A stretch of DNA of 64,000 bases from the NCBI GenBank assembly GCA_963696875.1, contig CAVOLQ010000003.1, forward strand, positions 248,001 to 312,000, written 5' to 3'. Positions 1-9,005 of this stretch are shown one piece after another; position 1 is the stretch's first letter; the number at the start of each line of letters is the position of its first letter. A program made the position numbers and the translations under genes. The notes below the pieces were generated by a model, which was given only the letters and a program-made list of their open reading frames with translations, had not been told where the DNA came from and made no database searches. The DNA is from Albibacterium sp963696875. Its GTDB lineage: Bacteria > Bacteroidota > Bacteroidia > Sphingobacteriales > Sphingobacteriaceae.

Positions 1-1238
1 TTAATCCAGTGCCTGAATCGTCCTGATTTTCTTCGGCGCTGGATTCAAAAACCTGATCTTTTATTCCCTCCCGGGAATATCCCAGGGTGGTGTGGATATA
101 GTTATTTGTGCCCAGAGGAAGCGTGTGATTCAAGCCTAAATTTAACAGGTAAGAATTCATGTCCAAAGTCTTCGCTAATACCGGCGAGCATAGAACGGTC
201 GCCTGGCGTTTCCGCAATCTCGGGTTTTACCTCTTCCAAAAAGGCCTTGCTGGCACCCCCTAATCCGAAAAAAGAAAAGGTGCCAGCTTTCTTGCTGGGC
301 AACATAATTTTAAAAGCAGCATCCTGGAAATTTGGGCTTCCGTTTACATCGGTTAAACCGGCGTTAGTTAATAGGGAAATGGTAGAGTAGCGATAGTTCA
401 GCAGATAAGATCCTCCATAGCCTTTTTTGAATGGTCCTTCGACGGTTAATTCGGTACCCAAAACGCCCACTCCCAATACAGATTCAAATTTTTCATTGTT
501 ACCAGATCTCAATTTTACGTCGTATACTCCGGATAAAACATCGCCGTATTCGGCAGAGAAAGCTCCCGTGTAAAAATCGGAGGTAGCCAGGAGATTGTTG
601 TTGAGGGTACTTAACCCACCGCCAATTGCACCCTGATCTGCAAAATGATTGGGATTGGTGATTTGCATTCCTTCGAGTCTCCATTGAACATATTTGGGCG
701 AATTTCCCCTTACAATAATGTCGTTGTTCCCATTTGGGTTGTTGGTTACGCCAGCAAAATTGGCAATAATCAGGGAGGGATCATTGAATCCAGCTGTATA
801 GAGGTTCGTTTCTTCAGGAGAGATGGAGCGGGCACTAATAAGCGCCATTTCGTTCAGAGCCTGACCTCTTGCCCGGTTGGATGTGATGACTAGCTCTGCC
901 ATTTTTACCGCCGACTCCTGCATGCTCATAGTTAGAATCACTTCTTTGCCTGAATTTACCACAATTTCTGGTATGGCTTTAGGCTCGTAACCTATATAAG
1001 ATAGCTGGACTGTAACCCGGCCCGCCGGAACGTGATCCAGTCGGAAAGAACCATTTTGATCTGTCGTGGTTCCATTTTGATAATTAGTGCCTGAAGCAAA
1101 TACGGTTACTCCCAATGAGTGGAGTTTGACTGTCTGCATCAGTTATTGTACCTCTTACTGTTTGTGACAATCCTTGACTGAAGATCGGTCCTGAATGAAG
1201 AGTGGAAAGAAGTAGTAATAGAAGAAAGAGTGTTTCAT
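1..1238 (-). pseudogene. TonB-dependent outer-membrane receptor, frameshifted, runs off left edge
   Basis: The main leftward frame (1139-102) holds a carboxypeptidase-regulatory-like domain (HVPAGRVTVQLSYIGYE), a plug with IIVRGNSPKYVQWRLEG and the start of the barrel (GAFSAEYGDVLSG). The expected N-terminus, a Leu-rich signal peptide followed by QTVRGTITDADSQTPLIG, lies in another frame at about 1230-1111. The break is at ATTGGGAG near 1111, where one extra base would explain it. Near 160-180 the frame breaks again, and barrel sequence such as LNHTLPLGTNNYIHTTLGY continues in a third frame to position 1. The candidate ATG at 1238 is not in frame with the signal peptide either. The family imports ligands through the outer membrane with TonB energy. 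With at least two disruptions the gene is probably dead, or the sequence is inaccurate here. The stop seen in the main frame at 102 is not the natural end. Confidence 0.8.
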
Positions 1239-1295
1239 TATGTTTGATTGTTTTGGTTTGGGAATTCTTTTTAAGTTGCTGGAAGTGAAAGCTCT

Positions 1296-1502
1296 TTAGT
1301 CTGATTTCAATTTATTTACCGATATCAACTTCAGATTTAAGTCGCGGATGAAATTGAGAATGCCGTGTAAATGAGACTGGTCTTTAAGCTTTATCTGAAT
1401 AATGGTCAGATTCTCTGCATAAGAGATAGTCATGCCTTCAAAGCTGTTTTCCCATTTTTGATCAAGATATCCTTCGATTTTTATTTCAGTTCTGTCGTTC
1501 AT
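1296..1502 (-). CDS. Small conserved hypothetical protein (68 aa)
   Basis: Intact 68-codon frame. The protein is acidic and basic throughout, with no signal peptide or membrane segment. It opens with TEIKIEGYLDQKW and ends with a conserved-looking block, HLHGILNFIRDLNLKLISVN. From memory this resembles a small family (pattern IKGxLDxxW...LxGxLxxxRDLxLxLISV) that often sits beside LuxR-type regulators; function unknown. It lies between the broken MalT-like regulator upstream and the broken TonB receptor downstream on the same strand, and a terminator separates it from the regulator. It is the only undamaged gene in the first 4.3 kb. Confidence 0.65.
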   Translation of the reverse strand: MNDRTEIKIEGYLDQKWENSFEGMTISYAENLTIIQIKLKDQSHLHGILNFIRDLNLKLISVNKLKSD

Positions 1503-1547
1503 TTTCCTTTAATTGAATGGGTCAAAAGTAGGGCTGGACTCAAAACG

Positions 1548-1575
1548 TAAAAAACACCCGGGCGGGTGGTTTTTT
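1548..1575 (-). terminator. Rho-independent terminator after the MalT-like regulator
   Basis: An A6 run, CACCC, a short GGC loop region, GGGTG and a T6 run form a GC-rich hairpin flanked by A and T tracts. Read leftward it ends in T6. It sits about 85 nt past the regulator stop codon (1658) and upstream of the 68-aa gene. The symmetry would also allow rightward termination. Confidence 0.7.
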
Positions 1576-1657
1576 AGGGTGAATTTTGCATAAATCCTTA
1601 TACCCTTAATTGGAGGGCATAAGGTAAATGAAGAGAGTGATTTGGTGGATTATAAAA

Positions 1658-4333
1658 TTAAAGCAGACGCAATTCTTTCGCTTTTTCTACAGCTTTGGTA
1701 CGGCTGTTTACCTCCAGTTTTATATATAGACTCTTCAATCGGGTTTTTACCGTATTCAGGGATATAAACAGCTTGTCGGCTATTTCCTGGTTCGAAAGGT
1801 TTTCTGCCATCAATTGTAAGGTCTCCAGCTCGCGAGTCGTAACTCTTAGATTTCCGGGAGAAACCTTTCTCCTTTTATCTATCGCGAGCTTTAATTTATT
1901 AATAAACTTATTCGGAAGTTTACCGTTTCCTGTTGCGTGATTTTTAAATATTTCAGTCAGTAGAACTTGTATCTGATCCAGGTAGTTGAGATGATACATT
2001 AAGATTTCATCAGGTGCTGCATAGCTTAAAGATTCATTTAAGCTGTCCAGTGCTTTATCTTTTTCGCCTTTTGCCTGGTGAACAATGGCAAAAAAGACTT
2101 TTATTTCAATCATTCGCTCAATCCGGTTTTGAGCACTTGCCATGTCATATAACTTGGAAAGTAATTGAGAAGCCTCTTCAAGTTTATATTCCGACATCAG
2201 CAATAAGGCATAAGGAATATAACGGTATTCTTCGGCGTACGTATATTGTTTTACCGCTGCCGACTCCATGCTCAGCTAAAAAAGCATGTGCTTTTTCCAG
2301 ATCAGTTTTGCATTATCAGAAAAGTTGCTTTCCAGCCGATGTACATAGATTGCAGAAAAGGGGCAATCTTGTTTTTTTGTATGATGGCCTCCAGCTCTCT
2401 CAGTTTCATTTCTGCTCCCGCTGGATCTCCCTGACCATGTAATAGCACTGAATAGATTACCAATACCAGTACTTTGGAAGTAATATTTGCCTCTTTTATG
2501 CATAGGTCATAGGCTATTTTTATGTTTTCAGAGGCTCCATCTTAGTCTCCCCAGAAATACTTGATGGCAGCCATGTTGGCAAATAAAACCGCAAAGGTCC
2601 AGTCTGATTTAACCAGGTCAGCGTAGCCCTTTTCTTTCAGGAATTCTAAAAGGTCGGCACTTCTTTGATAGGAAATTTTATAGAGTCCCAACCGGCCTTC
2701 AGTGTAACCCAAGAGTAATCCCGATGGTGCAAATGAGGTAAATGTTTCCTGATATTTTTCCAAATTCTAAAGCTTTTTTTAAGGACTTCGGTGCTCTCAA
2801 AGATATCTTCATTGGCTAGCTGAGCCATTCCTACGGAATACCATCCCCAGCTAAACCATAAAGGATCCTCATCCGAAAGATTTTCAAGAGCAACCCGGCA
2901 ATAATCCAGGATGATTTCCGGTTTGCCCAGAAAGGAATGCTGATAAGCAATGGCAACTGCTATTTTACCTAATAATTTCTTCTGATCTGTTCCTGCATTT
3001 TCCGCAGTCATTTCCTGCCGGGTAATGTTTTCGGCACTGGTCAAAAATGAGGCGGCTTTTTCAATTTGTCCCGCAGTAATTAATACCCAGCCATAGTATA
3101 AACAAAACCCAGGGATGCTTTTTATTGTATCCTCCGGCAGCAGGTCGCCATATTTCAAAATAGAAGTATGATGTCCATTTTCCCACAAATGCTCTGCTTT
3201 TTCGGCCAGTAACTGAATTGCTTTTTCATAATTTTGTATTTGAAGCAATGCCGGATCGCCGAAGGGAACATCTGGTTCTTTTCAAACCAGTCAGCTGGCC
3301 CTGGAATGCAACTCCCTAACAGTTGATTTATCCTCTAACAGAAGACGTTGCTTTAGTAGATCGGCAAAAAGATGATGGTACCGATACCATTTTCGATCTC
3401 CATCCAGGGATACAATAAACAAGTTGTTTTTCTCCAGCATTTCGAGTACCGCCTGACTGTCCTGACGATCCAGGACAGCATCGCAAAGCGGACCGGATAG
3501 TTGTTCCAACACGGAGGTGTGCAATAAAAACTCCTTGGTTTCCGGCGTCTGTATTTTCAGGACTTCTTCAATAAGATAGTCCATAATATACCGGTTATCG
3601 CCTTTAAAATCTTGAATAAAAGCGGCACAGTCATTTCTGCCCCTGTAAAGAAAGGCAATGAGTTGTAAACCGGCAATCCAACCTTCCGTTTTAATAGCCA
3701 GAGATTGTAGATCCGCAGAACTTAGTTTCAACTTGAGCTTCCGGTTAAGCAGAAGTGAATCTCTTCAATCGAGAAACTCAGGTCTGCTGACCTTAATTCT
3801 ACCAGACGGTGTTGACTTCTAAGCCTGGCAATAGGTAAAAGAGGATCGGCCCGGGTAAGAACATTGCCAAGTGAATGTTTTGCGGAAAATGTTCGATGAA
3901 ATAGGTAAACAGCTTCAAAACCTCCCGGTTATGAATTAAATGAAAGTCGTCCAGAACGAATAAAAGATGCTTGGGAAAAGAAAGTATTTCGTTTATAAGA
4001 AGCTGAACAATAGATTCCTAACTTACCTGATTAGGTGAATGAAGCAGCTTTAGAGTGTTTTCGCCATAGCCAGGGAAAAGCACCTTGAATGGCTGTGATC
4101 ATATAACTCAAAAATCCTACCGCGTCATTATCGCTGTTATCTATGGAATACCAGGCCGCAGGAATATCTTGCTGAATGATCCAGTCGCTAACCAGCGTAG
4201 TTTTTCCAAAACCGGCCGGTGCGGAAATGAGTGTTAATTTTGTTTTCAGCACCTGCCGAAGTTTTTGAAATAGCTCCGAGCGATGAACAGTATGGACACC
4301 AGGAGGCGAAATATGTATTTTCGTTAACAACAT
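1658..4333 (-). pseudogene. MalT-like LuxR-family ATP-dependent regulator, multiply frameshifted
   Basis: The pieces line up as one regulator of about 890 residues, the usual MalT-like length, but in changing frames. 4333-4031 has the STAND ATPase N-terminus with Walker A (SAPAGFGKTTLVSDW). The Walker B region LLFVLDDFHLIHNRE is in a different frame near 3967-3920. TRADPLLPIARLRSQHRLVE is in yet another frame near 3870-3810. Then come 3731-3291 (winged helix, EEVLKIQTPETKEFLLHTSV), 3248-2646 and 2763-2542 (TPR-like helices), 2503-2276, and 2269-1658 with the C-terminal LuxR helix-turn-helix (ELETLQLMAENLSNQEIADK). Such proteins activate transcription after binding an inducer and ATP. At least five frame changes make a working product very unlikely. 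The neighbouring receptor is also broken, so the pair may have decayed together, or sequence quality is poor near this end. Confidence 0.85.
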
Positions 4334-4516
4334 TAGATGAATTCAGGAAAAACTAATAAGAGTACATAAAAGCTAGATCGCTGTTCTTTGTTATATTGTA
4401 GAAAATAATTTGCGTCAAATGTATTAATTGTTCATAGAATATTACAATATTACGAGAAATAAATTTTTAACATGGACTAAGAGAGAACTTAATCAAACCA
4501 TTCTTCTTAACACCGA

Positions 4517-5176
4517 TTAGTTTTTTCCTAGGCTGACGGTTGTAAAGTCTCTTTCTATGAACTCTCCTGTTTTAGTTTTTACAGTTTCTGTTTGAGTGTC
4601 TGAATTGACAATCTTAAAGGAAGTCTTATCTATTAACCGTATTATTTTTTCATCGTCGTAAAGCTCAAAGTCGAATTGAGTAAAAGGCAAACCTTGCATG
4701 AAGCTTTTCTGCGCAAATGTTATATTCAGTATTCCGTTTCGTTTTATTACTCGATACAGTTCTGCTAATAGAAGTTCTGGCTTGGTCCAAAAATATATTG
4801 TGTTTACGGTAAATATCTTCTCAAATAAATTATCGGGGAACGGAATGGTTACACCATCATACAAATAAAATGAGACTTTTTTGCTGCTAAGAAATGCCTT
4901 GTTCTTTCCTTGTGCTTCATTGTTCATCAGTTCAGAAAGCTCAAGTCCGGAGTAGGATAGATTTTCTTGTTGTTTGAGCAGGTAGGACAGGTGGTCGCAG
5001 TTGCCATGACCGAGCTCCAAAATATGGTCTCGGTCCAGGATATTTAATCGATCAATGGAATGACGTGTCATTCCGATGTTTGATTCATTCATCATATTCG
5101 CCACTGCAATGCCTTCCGTCCCGTGGGGCTGTCTTAATTGTGCAGCCAATTCTTTCAGTTCCTCTTTATTCGTCAT
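4517..5176 (-). CDS. Class I SAM-dependent methyltransferase (219 aa)
   Basis: Cytosolic protein with a Rossmann methyltransferase core. Motif I is ILELGHGNCDHLSYLL near residue 52, the acidic end of strand 2 is SGLELS, and the motif IV region is FEKIFTVNTIYFW near 115. PELLLAELYRVIKRNGILNI is the usual post-IV segment of Methyltransf_11 proteins. The ubiE/arsenite-type fold suggests a small-molecule substrate, which cannot be named. It is a single gene with its own spacers (183 nt downstream, 221 nt upstream). The last 11 codons have a degraded second copy at 6583-6613. Confidence 0.8.
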   Translation of the reverse strand: MTNKEELKELAAQLRQPHGTEGIAVANMMNESNIGMTRHSIDRLNILDRDHILELGHGNCDHLSYLLKQQENLSYSGLELSELMNNEAQGKNKAFLSSKKVSFYLYDGVTIPFPDNLFEKIFTVNTIYFWTKPELLLAELYRVIKRNGILNITFAQKSFMQGLPFTQFDFELYDDEKIIRLIDKTSFKIVNSDTQTETVKTKTGEFIERDFTTVSLGKN

Positions 5177-5397
5177 ATATAGGATTGTTTTTACAAATAT
5201 TTCTTACTATCACAATCTCCACCATCTGTACATTGTATTGCAATAAATATAAGGATTAAATAGATCAACCAAGGAGGAAAAAAATCCTATATTTACAGAA
5301 CAAGAAGTAGCGACAACACTGAGAAATAATTTCTTTCAGACAATTAAAGAGAACGACAATACCTTAAAATGTTAGCTGTATTATATAAAAATAAAAA

Positions 5398-6018
5398 ATG
5401 AGCAAAATAATCTTTGACAGTGGAATATCTCTTGACGGTTTTTTCGCAGGTGATAACAGAAGCCCTAAAAATCCTATGGGTGGTGTTTCAGGACAAATTC
5501 ATTCGTGGATGTTTAATCAAAAAGCTTTTTGGGAATATTTAGGATTCGAAGGAGGCAAAGAAGATGGGCCTGATGGAAAATTTATTAGAGAAACAATTGA
5601 ACGAACAGGTGCATTCATTATGGGAAAACGGATGTTTGAGGAAGGCGAAGTCAGTTGGCCAAATGACTTATATAAAGCTGACGTTTATGTTTTAACACAC
5701 GAAAAGCGAGAGCCGTGGGTTCAAGAAGGAACAACAACTTTTTACTTCATAAATGATGGAATAGAAAGTGCCTTGGTAAAAGCAAAGAAATCAGCAAAAG
5801 GAAAGGACATAAGAATACAAGGTGGTGCAAACACTATTCAACAATTTCTAAATGCCGGACTTATAGACGAGTTTTTTATACATATTGCACCTGTTTTTTT
5901 AGGAAGCGGTATCCGACTATTTGATGGTATTGACAAAGACAAATATGACCTACAAATTAAAGAAGTAATACCTTCAGACTTGACAACCCATTTGAGATAT
6001 AAATTGAGGAAAAAGTAA
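5398..6018 (+). CDS. Dihydrofolate reductase-family / RibD C-terminal-like reductase (206 aa)
   Basis: The N-terminus IIFDSGISLDGFFAGDN is the DHFR-like strand with the substrate loop. TGAFIMGKRMFEEGEVSW matches the NADPH-binding GRxTFE-type segment. IRIQGGANTIQQFLNAGLID is the Gly-rich NADPH loop, followed by the family's LGSGIRLF. These stand-alone RibD_C proteins are probable NAD(P)H reductases of unknown substrate, not true folate enzymes. ATG follows an A-rich leader without a clear Shine-Dalgarno, as is common in Bacteroidota. A second member of the family lies at 60547-61155. Confidence 0.82.
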   Translation: MSKIIFDSGISLDGFFAGDNRSPKNPMGGVSGQIHSWMFNQKAFWEYLGFEGGKEDGPDGKFIRETIERTGAFIMGKRMFEEGEVSWPNDLYKADVYVLTHEKREPWVQEGTTTFYFINDGIESALVKAKKSAKGKDIRIQGGANTIQQFLNAGLIDEFFIHIAPVFLGSGIRLFDGIDKDKYDLQIKEVIPSDLTTHLRYKLRKK

Positions 6019-6134
6019 CTCTACATACTATTATTTAGTATGAATATAAATATGCATTAAACGCAAAAAAATAACACCATTTCATCACTTTAATATAGTA
6101 ACTTTATTGATGAAAATTTAACCCATATCAAGCT

Positions 6135-6575
6135 ATGAATGAAGCACATTTTCACTTAATGGTAAACCACTTTCCTATTATTGCACCTATTATAGGGATT
6201 CTGGTCATGTTGAGCGGTTTTTATTTCCACTCGGAAACAATAAAGAGAATAGCATATGGGATTTTCATTGTAGGTGCTATTCTTGCGATTCCTGCATTTC
6301 TATCTGGTGAAGGTGCCGAAGAAACTGTTGAACGTATCCAAGGAATAGATAAGAGTTTTATCAAAACTCACGAAGAAATTGCAGATACATTTGCCTTACT
6401 TTCATATATTTTGGGAGGGATTTCAATTTTGGGGATATGGGCGAGTATCAAACAAAAAAGCTTTTCGCATACACTCTCAATTATAGCGATACTTTTTAGT
6501 TTGATTGTTGTGTTCTTTGCAGCAAGGACAGGAACTTCGGGGGGAGAAATTATGCATACAGAAATTAGACCCTGA
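6135..6575 (+). CDS. Small multi-pass membrane protein, DUF2231-like (146 aa)
   Basis: Four hydrophobic segments are visible at about residues 15-30, 38-57, 86-103 and 113-130. The N-terminus MNEAHFHLMVNHFPIIAPII carries conserved His residues (HFHLMVNHFP), resembling DUF2231-type proteins (HxxxxHFP), which may bind haem or metal at the membrane. A lumenal loop, SGEGAEETVERIQGIDKSFI, contains acidic residues and is followed by THEEIADTFA. The tail is GTSGGEIMHTEIRP. Function unknown. It converges with the VIT gene. Confidence 0.7.
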   Translation: MNEAHFHLMVNHFPIIAPIIGILVMLSGFYFHSETIKRIAYGIFIVGAILAIPAFLSGEGAEETVERIQGIDKSFIKTHEEIADTFALLSYILGGISILGIWASIKQKSFSHTLSIIAILFSLIVVFFAARTGTSGGEIMHTEIRP

Positions 6576-6582
6576 GAAACAT

Positions 6583-6613
6583 CCTAAGCTGATGGTAGTA
6601 AAGTCTATTTCGA
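6583..6613 (-). pseudogene. Remnant of a methyltransferase C-terminus
   Basis: Thirty-one to thirty-two bases match 4527-4558, the 3' end of the methyltransferase gene, at 27 of 32 positions. Leftward the copy encodes IEIDFTTISLG against IERDFTTVSLG in the intact gene; three of five differences are silent. A stop codon lies directly upstream in this frame, so only this tag survives. It suggests that a paralogue once stood here and that 4.5-6.6 kb was rearranged. Confidence 0.5.
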
Positions 6614-6638
6614 TTTAGTGCCATTTATAGTTTATAGA

Positions 6639-7328
6639 CTAGGTCGTTTTTACCCCAAATAGATATCCAACTAAGGCGGTCATCAACATGGCGGCAGTTC
6701 CCCAAAAACATATTCTTAGTACTGCCTTTCGCTGATTTGAGCCACCTGCTTTTGCTGCTATCACGGCTGAAAGTGCTAAAAATATGATAGCAAATCCATA
6801 CTGGTAAATCACCATTAATTTGATTGGAGCAAAGATGGAAACTAGTAGCGGGAGCAGACCTCCCATTATGAAAGAAGCTGCAGAAGCTAATGCAGCTTGC
6901 ATGGGTTTAGCCTGAGTAATTTCATTAATACCCAATTCATCCCTAGCATGCGCTTGTAGGATATTGTGGGCGCTGAGCTGGGTAGCAACTTGCAGGGCCA
7001 AATTTTCGTCAAGTCCTCTCTGCCGATAGATATTGGCCAATTCTTGCAATTCCAAATCGGGCATATTTTCCAGTTCCGCTTTTTCTCTAGTTAAATCAGC
7101 AACCTCGATATCTGATTGCGAACTCACAGATACATATTCTCCAGCGGCCATGGATAGTGCTCCTGCAACCAGACCAGCAAGTGCTGCAAGGATAATTGGC
7201 TCTCGGGTGGTGCTGGCTGCTGCAATGCCTATAGCTAAACTTGTGGTTGAAAGGATGCCATCATTAGCGCCCAATACTGCCGCTCTAAGCCAGCCACTCC
7301 TGTTGGTATAGTGTTCTTCAGATTTCAT
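6639..7328 (-). CDS. VIT1/CCC1-family iron/manganese transporter (229 aa)
   Basis: The N-terminal block RAAVLGANDGILSTTSLAIG is the hallmark of the VIT/CCC1 family (first membrane helix with the Asp-Gly turn). GALSMAAGEYVSVSSQSDIE is the second helix with the conserved metal-path Met, Gly, Glu and Tyr. A cytosolic helical segment follows at about 70-140 with the Glu/Asp-rich metal-binding stretch TREKAELENMPDLELQELA. Three more membrane helices end the protein. Members move Fe(II) or Mn(II) out of the cytosol. Single gene; the C-terminus converges on 6135-6575. Confidence 0.88.
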   Translation of the reverse strand: MKSEEHYTNRSGWLRAAVLGANDGILSTTSLAIGIAAASTTREPIILAALAGLVAGALSMAAGEYVSVSSQSDIEVADLTREKAELENMPDLELQELANIYRQRGLDENLALQVATQLSAHNILQAHARDELGINEITQAKPMQAALASAASFIMGGLLPLLVSIFAPIKLMVIYQYGFAIIFLALSAVIAAKAGGSNQRKAVLRICFWGTAAMLMTALVGYLFGVKTT

Positions 7329-7672
7329 TTTATACGTTTACCTCCTTGATCATCTCCGATACAATCCCCTTGCTTTTTCTTGTCTTGCAATAAATAATAT
7401 GGCTATTCAATAAATTTTGGGATTACATAGTTATGAACTTAATTATAAGCCTTTCTAATAATCTCAATTAGATAAAATAGAAGTGACAATGGCAAAAAGA
7501 TCAGTTAATCAATTTATTATTACATTTACGTAAGGATAAAACGAAATATTGATAATAGAGTTTGATAAGCGAAATAAAATTTTAATTATTGTCTGTTGGT
7601 CCGCAAACCGTTATTGTCAACGTTAACAGACGGCAGTGCAGAAAATGAACTGAAATCAAATAAGACAGAATT
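7329..7672. other. 344-nt intergenic region, AT-rich
   Basis: Divergent spacer between the VIT gene (leftward) and the interrupted MFS gene (rightward), so it should hold promoters for both. GTCTGTT (about 7590) and AACAGAC (about 7625) form a 7-bp inverted repeat. No coding frame or clear promoter consensus was recognised. Confidence 0.5.
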
Positions 7673-8420
7673 TTGAAATATATCACTAGGACAGTTTGGG
7701 TTTTATCAGTGGTGAGTTTACTCACCGACACAGCAAGCGAAATGCTGTATCCAATAATGCCTATTTACTTAAAGACAATTGGGTTTTCAGTTGTCCTAAT
7801 TGGTATACTTGAAGGAGTTGCCGAAGCGACAACAGGATTTAGTAAAGGTTATTTTGGAAAACTTTCTGATACTTCGGGCAGACGAGTTCCATTTGTGCAG
7901 ATTGGTTATGCATTTAGTGCTATTTCAAAACCAATGATGGCTGTTTTCGTTTATCCACTTTGGATATTTTTTGCAAGGACAATAGACCGCTTTGGAAAAG
8001 GCATTCGGACAGGTGCAAGAGACGCTATCCTTTCTGACGAAGCCACATCACAAACCAAAGGTAAGGTTTTTGGCTTTCATCGTTCTATGGACACATTAGG
8101 TGCAGTAATTGGACCTTTGTTCGCTTTGATTTATCTGTATTACTATCCAAGCGACTATAAAACCCTTTTTTATATTGCCTTTGTGCCGGGCCTTTTTTCC
8201 GTTCTTGCTACCTTTTTCCTGAAAGAAAAAAAGAAAGCGACAGTCAAACCTAAAACATCTGTTTCATTTTTTTCATTTCTGCATTATTGGAAAGAAAGTC
8301 CAACGGCATACAGAAAATTAGTAGGAGGACTTTTGGTGTTTACGCTGTTCAACAGTTCAGATGTTTTTCTATTACTCAAAGCAAAAGAAGCAGGTCTTGA
8401 CGATACGGCAGTAATTGGTG

Positions 8421-8431
8421 TGTATCGTTCC
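8421..8431 (+). repeat. Left terminal inverted repeat of the IS
   Basis: TGTATCGTTCC matches the complement of the right end, TGTATCGTCC, with one extra T. It is preceded by the duplicated GTG at 8418-8420. Confidence 0.85.
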
Positions 8432-8459
8432 TGAAATAACTATACACCAAACCCAGTGT

Positions 8460-9005
8460 ATGAAATCAGGAAAAGAGACCTCCGCAGTTGAGGTCAAGAG
8501 AAAAAAGAACGTCTATTATGACAAGCGTTTGATCAAGAAAGCCGTTGAAGCGGTTGAAGCGGATGTGCCGCGCTCGGAACTGTGTTCCCTTTACGGCATG
8601 AGCATAAAGACGCTTTCATATTGGATGCAGAAATACGGCTCTCCGGCCTACCATGCCTCAAAAAAGAAGATCTGGAAAGACTCCGAGAGACGCAGTGTCC
8701 TGCGTGCGATCGATTCGGGCATGAGCCTGAAAGAAGCCCAGGTTGCCTTCGGCGTGCATCCGGTCACAATAAAGGGCTGGATTCGCAAATCCCTCAATAA
8801 TGACGATCTTGCAGGCAGCAATCCCATTGTTATGCCGAAAAAACCAACCGATGCAGTGACAAGCGATGAGGTAAGGGCCCTCCAAAAGGCCCTTGCCGAA
8901 GCAGAGCTCAAGATCGCCGGACTGAACACGCTGATCGACATTGCCGAAGATCAACTGAAAATCGACATCAGAAAAAAGTCTGGTGCCAAGCGGTCATCAA
9001 AATGA
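8460..9005 (+). CDS. IS3-family transposase OrfA (181 aa)
   Basis: DNA-binding half of the transposase. It has two helix-turn-helix-like segments: LIKKAVEAVEADVPRSELCS with LYGMSIKTLSYWMQKYG, and RRSVLRAIDSGMSLKEAQVA with FGVHPVTIKGWIRK. A Leu-rich coiled coil (VRALQKALAEAELKIAGLNT) follows for dimerisation with OrfAB. I chose ATG at 8460; a longer frame from 8415 would start in host sequence outside the element. A6G at 8972-8978 allows a -1 shift into orfB. The stop overlaps the orfB start as ATGA at 9002-9005. Confidence 0.9.
   Translation: MKSGKETSAVEVKRKKNVYYDKRLIKKAVEAVEADVPRSELCSLYGMSIKTLSYWMQKYGSPAYHASKKKIWKDSERRSVLRAIDSGMSLKEAQVAFGVHPVTIKGWIRKSLNNDDLAGSNPIVMPKKPTDAVTSDEVRALQKALAEAELKIAGLNTLIDIAEDQLKIDIRKKSGAKRSSK
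8972..8978 (+). promoter_or_regulatory. Programmed -1 frameshift heptamer A_AAA_AAG
   Basis: AAAAAAG lies in the orfA frame as A AAA AAG, the classic IS3 slippery site. A -1 slip enters the orfB frame, which is open from here (reading KKVWCQAVIKMKQDFPF) to 9934. This would give an OrfAB fusion of about 320 + 170 residues, the active transposase in this family. Confidence 0.8.

Noticed and set aside
5253..5374. Forty-codon open stretch upstream of the DHFR-like gene that reads like protein (FTEQEVATTLRNNFFQTIKE)
   Set aside because: No start codon, a stop directly before it and AT-rich composition; it may be a gene remnant but could not be tied to a family.
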